Of a stretch of DNA of 64,000 nucleotides, positions 54,389 through 63,163 are shown piece by piece. Location: positions 1-64,000 of the forward strand of contig CALBSE010000012.1 in assembly GCA_937927725.1 (NCBI GenBank), written 5' to 3'. This DNA is from an uncultured Actinomycetes bacterium. Its GTDB lineage: Bacteria; Actinomycetota; Acidimicrobiia; Acidimicrobiales; Acidimicrobilacustridaceae. The stretch's first letter is position 1; every line of letters starts with the position of its first letter. The notes under the pieces are model-generated. The model saw only the letters and a list, made by a program, of their open reading frames with translations, was not told the DNA's origin and searched no databases. Both the position numbers and the translations under genes were made by a program.

Positions 54389-55465
54389 TTAGGAACCTTC
54401 GACACTCGCCGAGATTGCTGCGACTGCAGCAAATGCTCGTCGCAATGCATCGACTTCGTCGTGAGCGATCGTTAGATCAACGACGTCTGTCCATCCCTGG
54501 GAGCTGAGTCTTACTGGCACACCGCCAACTCCAATGAGATCTAGGTACTCATTGTCGAGCATCACTTGGAGTGGCAGAACAGTTGATTCTCCGTTTACAA
54601 CGATGTCGATAATGTCGGCCACGCTATGGGCAGTCACGATTTCGGTCGTATGGCCTGCGGTGGTGTGAACAAGAAATGGTTTGACTGCTGCACGAATTTC
54701 GGGAGGGAGTTCCGCGACGCGTGCAAATGCGCCGTGGACATCGCGGTTGGCGACGTAGGAAAGAAGCTCGTTTCGGTACGCGATGATTTCTTCGGCGAGT
54801 CGGTCAAGCGAGCGTCCGTCTCGTTGCATCGAAATCCATGCGGCGAGCTCATCGGGTGAAATGCCGTTGACTGAGACTTGGCTCCACGCAGGAATGAGAT
54901 TGTCTCCGTGTTGACCGAGCATCACTGCGGTGACATCGGTGCGCCGGACTCCGAGGGAATCAGCGATCTCGCGACGAAAACGAATGGTGTCGGAATAGGC
55001 GCCTGCGCCGACAACGAGGTGGCGGTCAATAGCCCGAGAAAAAACTTCGACACCAAGCTCGACTGGATTCGACTGGACGATAACGAGTGGTGGCGCGTCC
55101 TTTCGCCGCGAAAGTTCATTGGCGAAGGCAGTAAAGATTCGAAGATTGGTCCGAGCGAGGGCAACGCGATCAACGTTTTGCGTGGGGTCGGTCGGAACAG
55201 TCGAACCGGCGAGCATCACGAGAATGTCAGCATCGAGCTGTTCGGGCTGATCGATCAATTCAATAGTCGGAGCAGTGTCAGCAAACGCATCGCGAAGGTC
55301 AGCTTTGAGACCGTGGGTTTCAAATTCGCTCACGCCGCCGTGATGAGCGACCAGCTGCAAGCGGGCATCGGGAGCAAGAATTTTGCGATCAAGGAGTTGA
55401 ACCGCCAATTGACGGCCACAGGATCCGGCAGCGCCAACGATGGCGACATTTTTGCGGCTGGTCAT
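54389..55465 (-). CDS. Malate/lactate dehydrogenase-family protein
   Basis: The 358 residues have the NAD-binding start AIVGAAGSCGRQLAVQLL, the core IVQSNPVELGVEV (usually NPVD) and the active-site His in LGQHGDNLIPAWS. A substrate Arg lies in NLRIF and in the mid-domain RFRREIADSLG. It is longer than typical malate dehydrogenase at the C-terminus. It overlaps by four bases the upstream oxygenase gene and so shares its transcript. Substrate specificity cannot be assigned. Confidence 0.8.
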   Translation of the reverse strand: MTSRKNVAIVGAAGSCGRQLAVQLLDRKILAPDARLQLVAHHGGVSEFETHGLKADLRDAFADTAPTIELIDQPEQLDADILVMLAGSTVPTDPTQNVDRVALARTNLRIFTAFANELSRRKDAPPLVIVQSNPVELGVEVFSRAIDRHLVVGAGAYSDTIRFRREIADSLGVRRTDVTAVMLGQHGDNLIPAWSQVSVNGISPDELAAWISMQRDGRSLDRLAEEIIAYRNELLSYVANRDVHGAFARVAELPPEIRAAVKPFLVHTTAGHTTEIVTAHSVADIIDIVVNGESTVLPLQVMLDNEYLDLIGVGGVPVRLSSQGWTDVVDLTIAHDEVDALRRAFAAVAAISASVEGS

Positions 55466-56415
55466 GCGGAGTGTTCCGAATTTTCGATTCTGAAGTCGGT
55501 GACCTGCGTATCGTCGGTGCCGAGATCGGTGAAGTTGTCATAGGCCCGTGCGGCCATGAATTCGCGCCAGGCAAAAGGTCGGTAACGCGGGCCGTCAACG
55601 GAAAGTTCGGGGACAGGTTCAACGATCGACTCGCGTGGTGGGTTCCCGAAATAGGGAATCGAGAACCGGCGATGTTCGGTCATTGGAACAACGCGATGGA
55701 TCGCTGCTCGGTACCGGTCATTCGTCCATGCCTGCGTGCAATCGCCAAGGTTGACCACGATTGTGCCGGGTTCGGGCGGGACATCGATCCAGATGCCTTC
55801 GGAGGTGAGCGCTTGGAGGCCACCGGTGTCGTCCTGAAGCAGGAGGGTAAGGGTCCCTGGATCGGTGTGGTGTCCGAGCGCAACCTCACCGAGGTCGGCG
55901 AGTCCGTCGCGTTCTTCGTCGGGAACGGGATCGCCGACCGTATAGAGATTGAGTCGAACGGTGCTTCCCTGGCGCGCGCAAGCGATGGCGCTGCTCGACG
56001 TGGGACGAAGCCTCAGGATCGAATGAAGAAGCGCCGTGGTCTGCTGGGCAAGATCGCTCATTGCGTCAAAGTGCTGGACCATCGCATCGCGAAAGCCGGG
56101 GAGTTCTGGCCAGCGATTCATGGTGTCGCCCACCGAAGGATCAACGAAGTCGAATACTTCTTTATGGTCACGAACACGTTTGGTGAGCTCGCGATCGAAC
56201 CAACCCAACGGGTTGTCCTCGGTGCGTCGGATTGCGGTGCGGGTCGAGCGAGGAGCGTCGAAGAATCGTTCGGTCTCGCTCCACGTCGTCGAAATGACGG
56301 AGTCGAGTCCGTGACCGACAAGAAGGAAGAACCCATGGTCGCGACAGGCAGCATCGAGTTCTTCTCGAGCAGTAGCGCTTGGGTTGGAAATATCGACGAC
56401 GGGAACGGCGGGCAT
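55462..56415 (-). CDS. Isopenicillin N synthase-like 2-oxoglutarate/Fe oxygenase
   Basis: The 317-residue protein is a non-haem iron oxygenase. The N-terminal helix reads AREELDAACRDHGFFLLVGHG, the iron motif is HHTDPGTLTLLLQD (H-x-D), the distal His is in YRAAIHRV and RFSIPYF supplies R-x-S for the cosubstrate. The stop overlaps the dehydrogenase start (ATGA), suggesting oxygenase then dehydrogenase act on one metabolite. CACAAT five bases before the ATG is a possible -10. Confidence 0.85.
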   Translation of the reverse strand: MPAVPVVDISNPSATAREELDAACRDHGFFLLVGHGLDSVISTTWSETERFFDAPRSTRTAIRRTEDNPLGWFDRELTKRVRDHKEVFDFVDPSVGDTMNRWPELPGFRDAMVQHFDAMSDLAQQTTALLHSILRLRPTSSSAIACARQGSTVRLNLYTVGDPVPDEERDGLADLGEVALGHHTDPGTLTLLLQDDTGGLQALTSEGIWIDVPPEPGTIVVNLGDCTQAWTNDRYRAAIHRVVPMTEHRRFSIPYFGNPPRESIVEPVPELSVDGPRYRPFAWREFMAARAYDNFTDLGTDDTQVTDFRIENSEHSA

Positions 56416-56485
56416 GTCCCATTGTGGCCTGACGCTGAGGTTCCTCGCCTGACCGGATTGCTCGTTGTCGTTCTAGGCTCTCGTC

Positions 56486-57478
56486 ATGGGTGTTCCACTT
56501 GCGATTCTCGACCTCGCCATCATCGGCTCCGGGGACTCTGTTGCCGATGGTCTCAACGCGTGTGTTGACGTAGCAAAGGCCGCGGAAGCAAACGGCTACA
56601 GCCGGGTCTGGTACGCCGAGCATCACAACATGGATGCAGTTGCGTCATCGGCAACAGCCGTGCTCATCGCTCATGTGGCTGCCAACACCGAAACGATTCG
56701 TTTGGGTTCGGGCGGCATCATGCTGCCGAACCATTCGCCGCTCACCATTGCCGAACAGTTCGGCACGCTTGCGACGCTCCATCCCAACCGCATTGACCTC
56801 GGCCTCGGTCGCGCTCCGGGAACCGATCAAGTCACCGTGCAAGCCCTTCGCCGTGACCCACGCGCTGCCGAATACTTTCCGCAAGACGTTCTTGAATTGC
56901 AGGCCTACCTCGGAGATGCAACGCGAGTTCCCGGCGTGAATGCAACACCCGGACGCGGAACGCATGTTCCGATCTACATCTTGGGCTCTTCGCTTTTTGG
57001 TGCAGAACTGGCAGCAGTCCTTGGTCTTCCCTTTGGATTTGCTTCACACTTTGCTCCACAGCAGTTGCGCGAAGCAGTTTCGTTGTATCGATCGAATTTC
57101 CGTCCCTCGGAACAACTTGATCGTCCTCATGTCGTTGCTGGTGTGAATGTGATTACTGCCGATTCCGAGGACGACGCGCACGACCAATTCACGACAACTC
57201 GTCGCGCTCGACTTCGTCGGTTCTTATTGAAGCCCAATGTCGATGTCCCCGATGCCGAGGTCGACCGCATCCTGGCTTCGCCTCAGGGTGCACAGATCGC
57301 CGCGATGATGAAGCACACCGCAGTGGGTACGCCATCTCAGGTCCGTGAGCAATTGCTTGAGTTCACCGCGTATGCCGATGCCGATGAACTGATGGTGTGC
57401 CATCAGTCGCCCACGATCGACGGTCGTTTGCGGTCGATTCAGCTGACTGCCGAGGCCATGGACCTCGTCGCTGTCTGA
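56486..57478 (+). CDS. LLM-class flavin oxidoreductase (MsnO8-like)
   Basis: The 330-residue protein has YSRVWYAEHHNMDAVASSATAVLIAHVAANT, SGGIMLPNHSPLTIAEQFGTLATLHPNRIDLGLGRAPGTD and PIYILGSSLFGAELAAVLGLPFGFASHFAP, the hallmarks of the MsnO8-type luciferase-like monooxygenases. TAGGCT six bases before the ATG marks a leaderless start. Confidence 0.9.
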   Translation: MGVPLAILDLAIIGSGDSVADGLNACVDVAKAAEANGYSRVWYAEHHNMDAVASSATAVLIAHVAANTETIRLGSGGIMLPNHSPLTIAEQFGTLATLHPNRIDLGLGRAPGTDQVTVQALRRDPRAAEYFPQDVLELQAYLGDATRVPGVNATPGRGTHVPIYILGSSLFGAELAAVLGLPFGFASHFAPQQLREAVSLYRSNFRPSEQLDRPHVVAGVNVITADSEDDAHDQFTTTRRARLRRFLLKPNVDVPDAEVDRILASPQGAQIAAMMKHTAVGTPSQVREQLLEFTAYADADELMVCHQSPTIDGRLRSIQLTAEAMDLVAV

Positions 57479-57583
57479 TCAACGAGCACCGTGATTGCGG
57501 CGGTTGGAGGGCGAAAGGCCCTTGGGAAAGCGGCCGGCGCTGAGCGTTGTTGCTCCTCTATTGCCGTGTGCTGAACTAGTCAC

Positions 57584-58789
57584 ATGACTTCGGACAACTT
57601 TCGTGCGATTCGCCCTTCCCGTCTTCGAGTAGCGATGGCGGCGATCGCCGCCCTTATCGTCGGGAGCTCTGCGATCGTGGTGGGCGGCTCAACTGTTGGA
57701 GCGGTCACAACCCCGGGTGCGGCCTATGCCGACTTCACGACTCCGGCGGGAGCGAACCCATCATGGGCGAGCAACCTCTCGATGCCCGGGGCCGCCGGAT
57801 TCCCTGCGGCCACCATCACGACAAACAGTTTGAGCCCGAGCGTTCCAAGTGGTGCGTCAACCTGGCTTTCCGCTGCGACGCCGTTTGGTGCGCAGTTCGC
57901 TTCGTCGCAGAACCAGAAGTATCTCAACTTCAGTCCGACTACAGGGCAGGCGATGAGCACAACGGTGATCACATTCGCTACGCCCACGCCCGTCACTGGC
58001 TGGGGCTTTGCGCTCGGCGATGTCGATGCGGAAGCCGTTGGGGTAAGTGCTCTCGACGCGAGCGGTGCACCAGTTTCGACGTCCAATCTTGGTTTTCAAT
58101 CGGCGTTCAACCTGTGCAACATTCCATCGCCAAAGCCATCGGCATGTAGTGGTGTTGTCACGTTCGACACGCCGAATTGGGTTCCCGGTGCAAACAGCGG
58201 TGTGCTTCAGGGAAATGTGAATGACTCGGTTGGTGCCAGTGGTTGGTTTACGCCTCTCATTCCGATCCGGACCTTGACGATTACCAGCACCAATCTCTCT
58301 GGTATTCCCACGGCAAACCTCTGGATCGCTTCGAACCTCCGCGTTATTTCGGGAACGATTACGCAGCCCGAAACACCGCCAGAGCCGACCACGACAACAA
58401 CCGAGGCGCCGACGACGACAAGCTCGTCAACTACGACATCGTCAACCACGACGTCATCAACTTCGTCGACGACAACCACCACCATCGCGCCGACGACGAC
58501 CACGACAACAACGGTTGAGCCCACGCCCAACCCGGATCCGGTGGTCGACGCCATCGTTGAAGTTGTCGACTCGACTGGAACCGTTGTGGCTCAAACAACA
58601 ACCGACGCAAACGGCGATTTCCGTTTCCCCGCAATCGCGCCAGGTGTGTACACACTGATAGAGATTCCACCGGCTGGGTCATTGCCCCCGGCTGATTTCC
58701 CGATGGTCGTTGATGTCACCTACGGAAATGTCACGGGAATCGTTGTTGTGAATTCTCCCGTCGATATGGAGCCCAAGTTCACTGGTTGA
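57584..58789 (+). CDS. Secreted protein with Thr-rich stalk and SdrB-like domain, ending in PKFTG
   Basis: A signal peptide (about 1-45) leads into a beta domain (about 46-260) with TPVTGWGFALGDVDAEA. A Thr/Ser/Pro stalk follows (about 265-315, TTTTTEAPTTTSSSTTT-like), then a small SdrD-B-like fold (PVVDAIVEVVDSTGTVV, TDANGDFRFPAIAPGVYTLIE) and the end VDMEPKFTG. The same final P-x-F-T-G is found in the collagen-like and propeller proteins 40-45 kb away. Probably a surface adhesin. Confidence 0.8.
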   Translation: MTSDNFRAIRPSRLRVAMAAIAALIVGSSAIVVGGSTVGAVTTPGAAYADFTTPAGANPSWASNLSMPGAAGFPAATITTNSLSPSVPSGASTWLSAATPFGAQFASSQNQKYLNFSPTTGQAMSTTVITFATPTPVTGWGFALGDVDAEAVGVSALDASGAPVSTSNLGFQSAFNLCNIPSPKPSACSGVVTFDTPNWVPGANSGVLQGNVNDSVGASGWFTPLIPIRTLTITSTNLSGIPTANLWIASNLRVISGTITQPETPPEPTTTTTEAPTTTSSSTTTSSTTTSSTSSTTTTTIAPTTTTTTTVEPTPNPDPVVDAIVEVVDSTGTVVAQTTTDANGDFRFPAIAPGVYTLIEIPPAGSLPPADFPMVVDVTYGNVTGIVVVNSPVDMEPKFTG

Positions 58790-58813
58790 TAGCGCTGTCG
58801 TGGTTGTAATCAC

Positions 58814-59539
58814 TCAGGACGGAGCGATGATGATTCGGGCAACCAACACGACAAGAACGATGAGTGACAGCGATGTCTGAAGCATCATCAACACTTTGAC
58901 CGGCCGAGTGCGAATTCCCTCAATGGTTGGCCCAAATGTCGTTTGCGTGTTGAACGACAAGAACAGATAGTCAATCCATCGCGGGGCATCGTCGGGATGG
59001 GCGGCGTTTGGTGGAAAGTCGAAGGCCCCGCCCTCCAGATATGCATCGGCCAGTTGGTACCAGAGCGAAAACACCAACATGTTCGACGCAAAGAGAAGCC
59101 CGAGGTCGATCATCAGTCCGTTTTGGCTGACGTCACCGAGTTTTTGGACAACGACGAGTGTGATCATGTTGACCACGACGTTGAGTGATGCCACAAAGAG
59201 ATAAACGGCGAGGACCGTGAGGGTGGCCTTCGAGTTCGATTCACGCGAGGCAGTGAATCGGTGTCGAAGGAATTGAAAACCCACTGCAATGAGCGCTCCG
59301 ACGAAAATGACATCGGTGAGATCGCCGATGAAACGGAGGGCGTGCTCCGTTGTTCCGGTTCCTTCGCCGACGATTTCAACTCGCATGGTGAGAAGAAGGT
59401 CCATTGCTTGGACGAGTAATACAACTGCAAAGAATGCCGCGAGGTGAATCGGGTGCCGATGCCAGTCCTCTCGACAAAGTCCTCCGTCGCAACACGGCAT
59501 CAGTTGCTGGGAGTTCTCGAATTCGTTGCTTTCAGACAC
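58814..59539 (-). CDS. Polytopic membrane protein with ion-channel-like C-terminus
   Basis: The 241 residues contain about five hydrophobic helices. The N-terminal soluble part has CCDGGLC. The C-terminal part, DYLFLSFNTQTTFGPT followed by RPVKVLMMLQTSLSLIVLVVLVARII, resembles DUF1345/small potassium-channel pore regions. It starts at GTG with AAGGAAG upstream. The function is only suggestive. Confidence 0.6.
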   Translation of the reverse strand: MSESNEFENSQQLMPCCDGGLCREDWHRHPIHLAAFFAVVLLVQAMDLLLTMRVEIVGEGTGTTEHALRFIGDLTDVIFVGALIAVGFQFLRHRFTASRESNSKATLTVLAVYLFVASLNVVVNMITLVVVQKLGDVSQNGLMIDLGLLFASNMLVFSLWYQLADAYLEGGAFDFPPNAAHPDDAPRWIDYLFLSFNTQTTFGPTIEGIRTRPVKVLMMLQTSLSLIVLVVLVARIIIAPS

Positions 59540-59646
59540 GAAGTGGCTTCCTTATTGGTCAGCATTTGCTCTGAGTACGTCGTACCCCGATCGCAGCTGA
59601 GAACACTAGGGCTGACTACGCTTCACCGGTCTACAAAGGAGTTCAC

Positions 59647-60837
59647 GTGAAGTCGAAAGTTGCCGTCTTTTCTGTACTTGCCGCACTGGTTGCAGCTGCG
59701 ACAATCGCGGTGGGGTGCTCATCCTCCTCGTCATCGAAGTCCTCCAACACTCTTCGGATCGGACTCGAGGCACCGATTACCGGCAGCCTCGCGGAACTCG
59801 GCCAAGGCATGTTGAATGGCGCCAAGCAGGCGGCAACATACGTCAACGCAAATGGTGGCGTCGGCGGCAAGAAGATCGAGATCGTCGCAATCGACGACAA
59901 GGGTGACCCCGATGCCGGTGTCGCTGCGGCAAATGCCGCAGTGAAAGCTGGACTCGATACCATCGTGGGTCCCTATAACTCTGGTGTTGGACTCAAGACA
60001 CTTCCGATCTACACCGCTGCTGGACTTGTTCCTCTGCGACTGACGTCATCAGATGAAACCGCAGGCATGGGCTTCACTCTGCAGCCGATGACCTCGCAGA
60101 TTGCACCGGTTGCAACCGATGCACTTGTAAAGGAAATCAAGGCGTCTTCGGTTGCGCTCATTGTCGACACAACAACGGATTACACGAAGGCTGCTGCTCA
60201 AGCGATGACGACATCGCTGGGTACAGCTGGCGTCAAAATCACAACAACGGAATCGATTACGCCTGGGGCAAAGTCCTATACCGACACCGTGACCAAGGTT
60301 CTCGCAACAAATCCGTCCGCGGTCTATGTCATTACCTATTACCCAGAAGCTGGGCTGATTGCGCAGGCGATGCTTGCGGCGAACACCGCGACAAAGTGCC
60401 TGGCTGATTACGGCGCGTACGACAATGGCTACATCACTGCCGCCGGAATCCCGGCTGCACAGAAGTGCCCGGTTGTCGGCGTGCCCGCACCGAGCGACTT
60501 CCCGAATAGCGCAACGCTGGTTGCTGCGTATAGCGCAACGCTGGTTGCTGCGTATACCAAGCAGTTCAATTCGGCTCCGGGTTCATGGTCGCCGTACACC
60601 TATGACTCAGTGGCATTGCTCGCCGACGCAATTGGTCGCGCTGGTGGCACGTCCGCTACTGCACTGAAGAGCGCACTCTCGGCGACCAGTGGCTGGAAGG
60701 GTTGGACGGGAACCGTCGCATTCGAAGCGACGACCGGCAATCGCATTCCCGCCCCCGTCACCGTCAACACCGTGACGAGCGCCGGTGTGTTCCAGGTCGA
60801 CCCGGCGTGGATCACCGCAACCGGCTTTACCTACTGA
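59647..60837 (+). CDS. Branched-chain amino acid-type ABC substrate-binding lipoprotein
   Basis: The 396-residue lipoprotein (lipobox IAVGC-SSS) has the periplasmic-binding-protein type I fold of LivJ-like proteins: LRIGLEAPITGSLAELGQGMLNGAKQA and IEIVAIDDKGDPDAGVAAANAAV. No permease or ATPase genes are adjacent, so it is an orphan in this window. It contains an exact in-frame duplication of eight residues (SATLVAAY twice) from a 24-base tandem repeat. It starts at GTG with AAGGAG upstream. Confidence 0.9.
   Translation: MKSKVAVFSVLAALVAAATIAVGCSSSSSSKSSNTLRIGLEAPITGSLAELGQGMLNGAKQAATYVNANGGVGGKKIEIVAIDDKGDPDAGVAAANAAVKAGLDTIVGPYNSGVGLKTLPIYTAAGLVPLRLTSSDETAGMGFTLQPMTSQIAPVATDALVKEIKASSVALIVDTTTDYTKAAAQAMTTSLGTAGVKITTTESITPGAKSYTDTVTKVLATNPSAVYVITYYPEAGLIAQAMLAANTATKCLADYGAYDNGYITAAGIPAAQKCPVVGVPAPSDFPNSATLVAAYSATLVAAYTKQFNSAPGSWSPYTYDSVALLADAIGRAGGTSATALKSALSATSGWKGWTGTVAFEATTGNRIPAPVTVNTVTSAGVFQVDPAWITATGFTY
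60507..60554 (+). repeat. Exact 24-bp tandem duplication inside the binding-protein gene
   Basis: Bases 60507-60530 and 60531-60554 are identical and keep frame, adding eight residues (SATLVAAY). Perfect identity points to a very recent slippage event or an assembly artefact. Confidence 0.85.
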
Positions 60838-60850
60838 GCCGCTTTGCGGG

Positions 60851-61618
60851 TTAGGCCCGCAGCGCGTCGAACCCAGGTGTCTCCCAGGTCAGGCCGTCGT
60901 GGCCAATAACAAACGCGTCCAATTCCGGGTGTGTTTCCATCAGCCACTCAACACCAGGCAGGCCCATTACGAACACTGCCGTCGCATACGCATCGACGGT
61001 TGTGAGGTCCTCGCCGATGATTGTGACGCTGGCGAGTTCAGCGGTCGGCTCGCCGGTCGCGGGATCAAAAATGTGTGCACCGCGTTCGTAGGTTGCCGAC
61101 GTTGCGATCGCTCGGCGCCCACTGAGCGCGAGGACTGCCGCCGACGCCATTGGGTCTGATGGGTGTCGAATTCCGATACGCCATGCCTGACCGGGCTCTG
61201 GGTTGCCCCGAAGTGCGATGTCGCCACCAGCGTTGATGCAGAAGTTTGTTGCGCCGTCGGCTTCAAAAATTTGAGCAGCGCGCTCGATCGACCAGCCCTT
61301 GACGAGTCCCGAAGGATCAAGAGTTGAACCGTTCGGCGCAGGTACCGAGGCGATATCGAATGCCCCATTGGTTGCTTCGCGCACTATCTCGCAAAGTTCG
61401 AGCACGCCGCGTACTTCGTCGGTGAGATCTCCGACGTCAAGCGCGCCGATTCCAAATTGAGAGATCGGGCTCTCAAGTTTGTACGTGCTGAATGTGGCGT
61501 CCACGTGATGGAGCCACGCAATCACGCGAGTGAGCGAATCGGGGTCTATGTCGTCGCGCACGTCGATCGACACCGCCATGCCCATGACAAGTTCGACATG
61601 GTGAAGACCGAGCGGCAT
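60851..61618 (-). CDS. apbE: FAD:protein FMN transferase
   Basis: The 255-residue protein has ApbE motifs: ATFSTYKLESPISQFG, SGLVKGWSIERAAQIF, INAGGDIALRG, HIFDPATGEPT and TTVDAYATAVFVMG. It attaches FMN covalently to Thr in target proteins from FAD, using magnesium. It is the last gene of a three-gene operon whose middle gene is an FMN-binding-domain protein, its likely substrate; the gap is five bases. Confidence 0.9.
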   Translation of the reverse strand: MPLGLHHVELVMGMAVSIDVRDDIDPDSLTRVIAWLHHVDATFSTYKLESPISQFGIGALDVGDLTDEVRGVLELCEIVREATNGAFDIASVPAPNGSTLDPSGLVKGWSIERAAQIFEADGATNFCINAGGDIALRGNPEPGQAWRIGIRHPSDPMASAAVLALSGRRAIATSATYERGAHIFDPATGEPTAELASVTIIGEDLTTVDAYATAVFVMGLPGVEWLMETHPELDAFVIGHDGLTWETPGFDALRA

Positions 61619-61623
61619 CGAGG

Positions 61624-62298
61624 TCAGCCGGCAGCGCGAGATTTGTCGATCGCTGACTGCAGCGAAATTTTGTAACTGGTACTCGTATAGGTGGCGCCAG
61701 AAACGGAGTTCACGTTTGCGCTTTGGGCGGTCAACGTGGACTGCACGAGGCGGGGGATTGCATTGCGATTGATCGCAATGCTCCTGTTGTCATTCGATGG
61801 GTAGGACGGCACATCGACAGCGGTGATTTTTCCACCCGAAACCGTGATCTTGACCTGTACGGGCCCAAAACGATTGGTCGAAACGTTCCCGGTAAACGAT
61901 CCATCGCCCAAACCCTTCGACGTCGTCGACTTTGCCGTCGTCGTCGGGGCTTGGCCTGAAGATTTTGATGTCGTAGTTGGCGATTGGGGAACAGTTGTGG
62001 TTGGCGCAACCGAGATCTCGGGAGCCACCGATGGCGCAAGACCCGCGGCAGACGACGATGATTGTGCCGCCTGATGCAGGTACGCCGCTAAACCAAGTGT
62101 CGAGACGACGGCAAGACCCAATGCAGTTGAACGGCTTCCCTTTGCGGCATGAACTCGAGATGTTGATGTCCCGTTTTTTGGAGTCTTTCCAGCGATGTCT
62201 TGGCGATGTTTCTTCGATCGCGCGGAAAGTTGGGAAAGACGTTCATTTTGAACTGATCGATTGAAGATGTCGTCGATTGGATCGTTTGGGGGTGTCAT
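61624..62298 (-). CDS. Membrane-anchored FMN-binding-domain protein
   Basis: The 224 residues have a cytoplasmic basic N-terminus, one helix (ALGLAVVSTLGLAAYLHQ, about 54-71), a Thr/Ser linker (about 95-135) and an extracytoplasmic FMN_bind domain (GSFTGNVSTNRFGPVQVKITV to the end). The flavinylation site NSVSGATYTS has the acceptor Thr; the usual leading Asp is Asn. With ApbE next door and a haem-like membrane protein upstream, it probably carries electrons through covalent FMN. Confidence 0.85.
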   Translation of the reverse strand: MTPPNDPIDDIFNRSVQNERLSQLSARSKKHRQDIAGKTPKNGTSTSRVHAAKGSRSTALGLAVVSTLGLAAYLHQAAQSSSSAAGLAPSVAPEISVAPTTTVPQSPTTTSKSSGQAPTTTAKSTTSKGLGDGSFTGNVSTNRFGPVQVKITVSGGKITAVDVPSYPSNDNRSIAINRNAIPRLVQSTLTAQSANVNSVSGATYTSTSYKISLQSAIDKSRAAG

Positions 62299-62302
62299 CG
62301 GA

Positions 62303-62959
62303 TCACGCCTTCATTCGTGACGCGGTCGAGGTCTTGAGCGCGTGAGGTGTGGTGGGAGGTGACGTCGGAAAGCTTGAGGAGATCGTCTGCAGAGGAACTG
62401 GAGCTGGAGTTGGACCGTGCGAGCGACGACCTTTGCGTCTCCGTGAGATTCCGCTGAGGCGTAGACCAACCGGATACATCACGAAACCTGTGAGCAGGAC
62501 AAGAAGGATGATGTACCAGGCGTTGCGAGCATCAGTTCCCATTTGCCAACCATGTACAGCAACTAGAACCGCAGCGGGCAACGACAGCAAGTGAAGCGCG
62601 TGCCAAAGGGTGCGTCGGAACAAACGCTTTGGCCATGTAATGAAAACAGTGATCCCGATGGCGTAGAACGCGAGCACTCCGAGCGTGACAGGAAGAGTGG
62701 ACTGTTTCGAGATTCCAGGAATGAAAAAGTCGATAATGCGGTAATTGAGTCCCGCGCCATAGGCGGTGAGTAAGTGGAAACCGGTGAAGATCAGCGCATA
62801 ACCGCCGAGGCCACGGTGCAGATCGAGAAGCCACGCCGGTCGAATCCGGCGTCCACCTTCGCGACCCGAGAAGATCAGCCCGTCGATGATGGCGGCTGCA
62901 ACCAAAACCATCGCGACGACTCCCGATGCTCGGGTCAGGTACCAAAGGGTGTCGCTCAC
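62303..62959 (-). CDS. Ferric-reductase-like transmembrane (cytochrome b-type) protein
   Basis: The 218-residue protein has about six helices with candidate haem histidines in LLDLHRGLGG, IFTGFHLLTAYG, LWHALHLLS and AVHGWQMG, the pattern of ferric-reductase-like/MsrQ domains. It likely takes electrons across the membrane to the FMN-binding protein encoded four bases downstream. The start is GTG at 62959. Confidence 0.85.
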   Translation of the reverse strand: MSDTLWYLTRASGVVAMVLVAAAIIDGLIFSGREGGRRIRPAWLLDLHRGLGGYALIFTGFHLLTAYGAGLNYRIIDFFIPGISKQSTLPVTLGVLAFYAIGITVFITWPKRLFRRTLWHALHLLSLPAAVLVAVHGWQMGTDARNAWYIILLVLLTGFVMYPVGLRLSGISRRRKGRRSHGPTPAPVPLQTISSSFPTSPPTTPHALKTSTASRMKA

Positions 62960-63163
62960 GGAACTAGTTCACCATCGATAGGAAAGAACAACCTGAATGG
63001 AAGGTAAGAGTTACGTAAGGAGTGGTTCTGGCGCTCCCGCGACCGACATCGACCGCACCCGCCGGTTGCACCCCGTTGGCAACCTGAGCGACCCCGAAAT
63101 GACCGTCTCCGAGCGGGATTCCAGCGGGGCAACGGGTAGCGTTCGCCGCCTAAGGAGCGTGGT

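Noticed and set aside
12697..58789. C-terminal FTG as a normal LPXTG sortase signal
   Set aside because: There is no membrane segment or basic tail after the motif; the motif is the very end of each protein.
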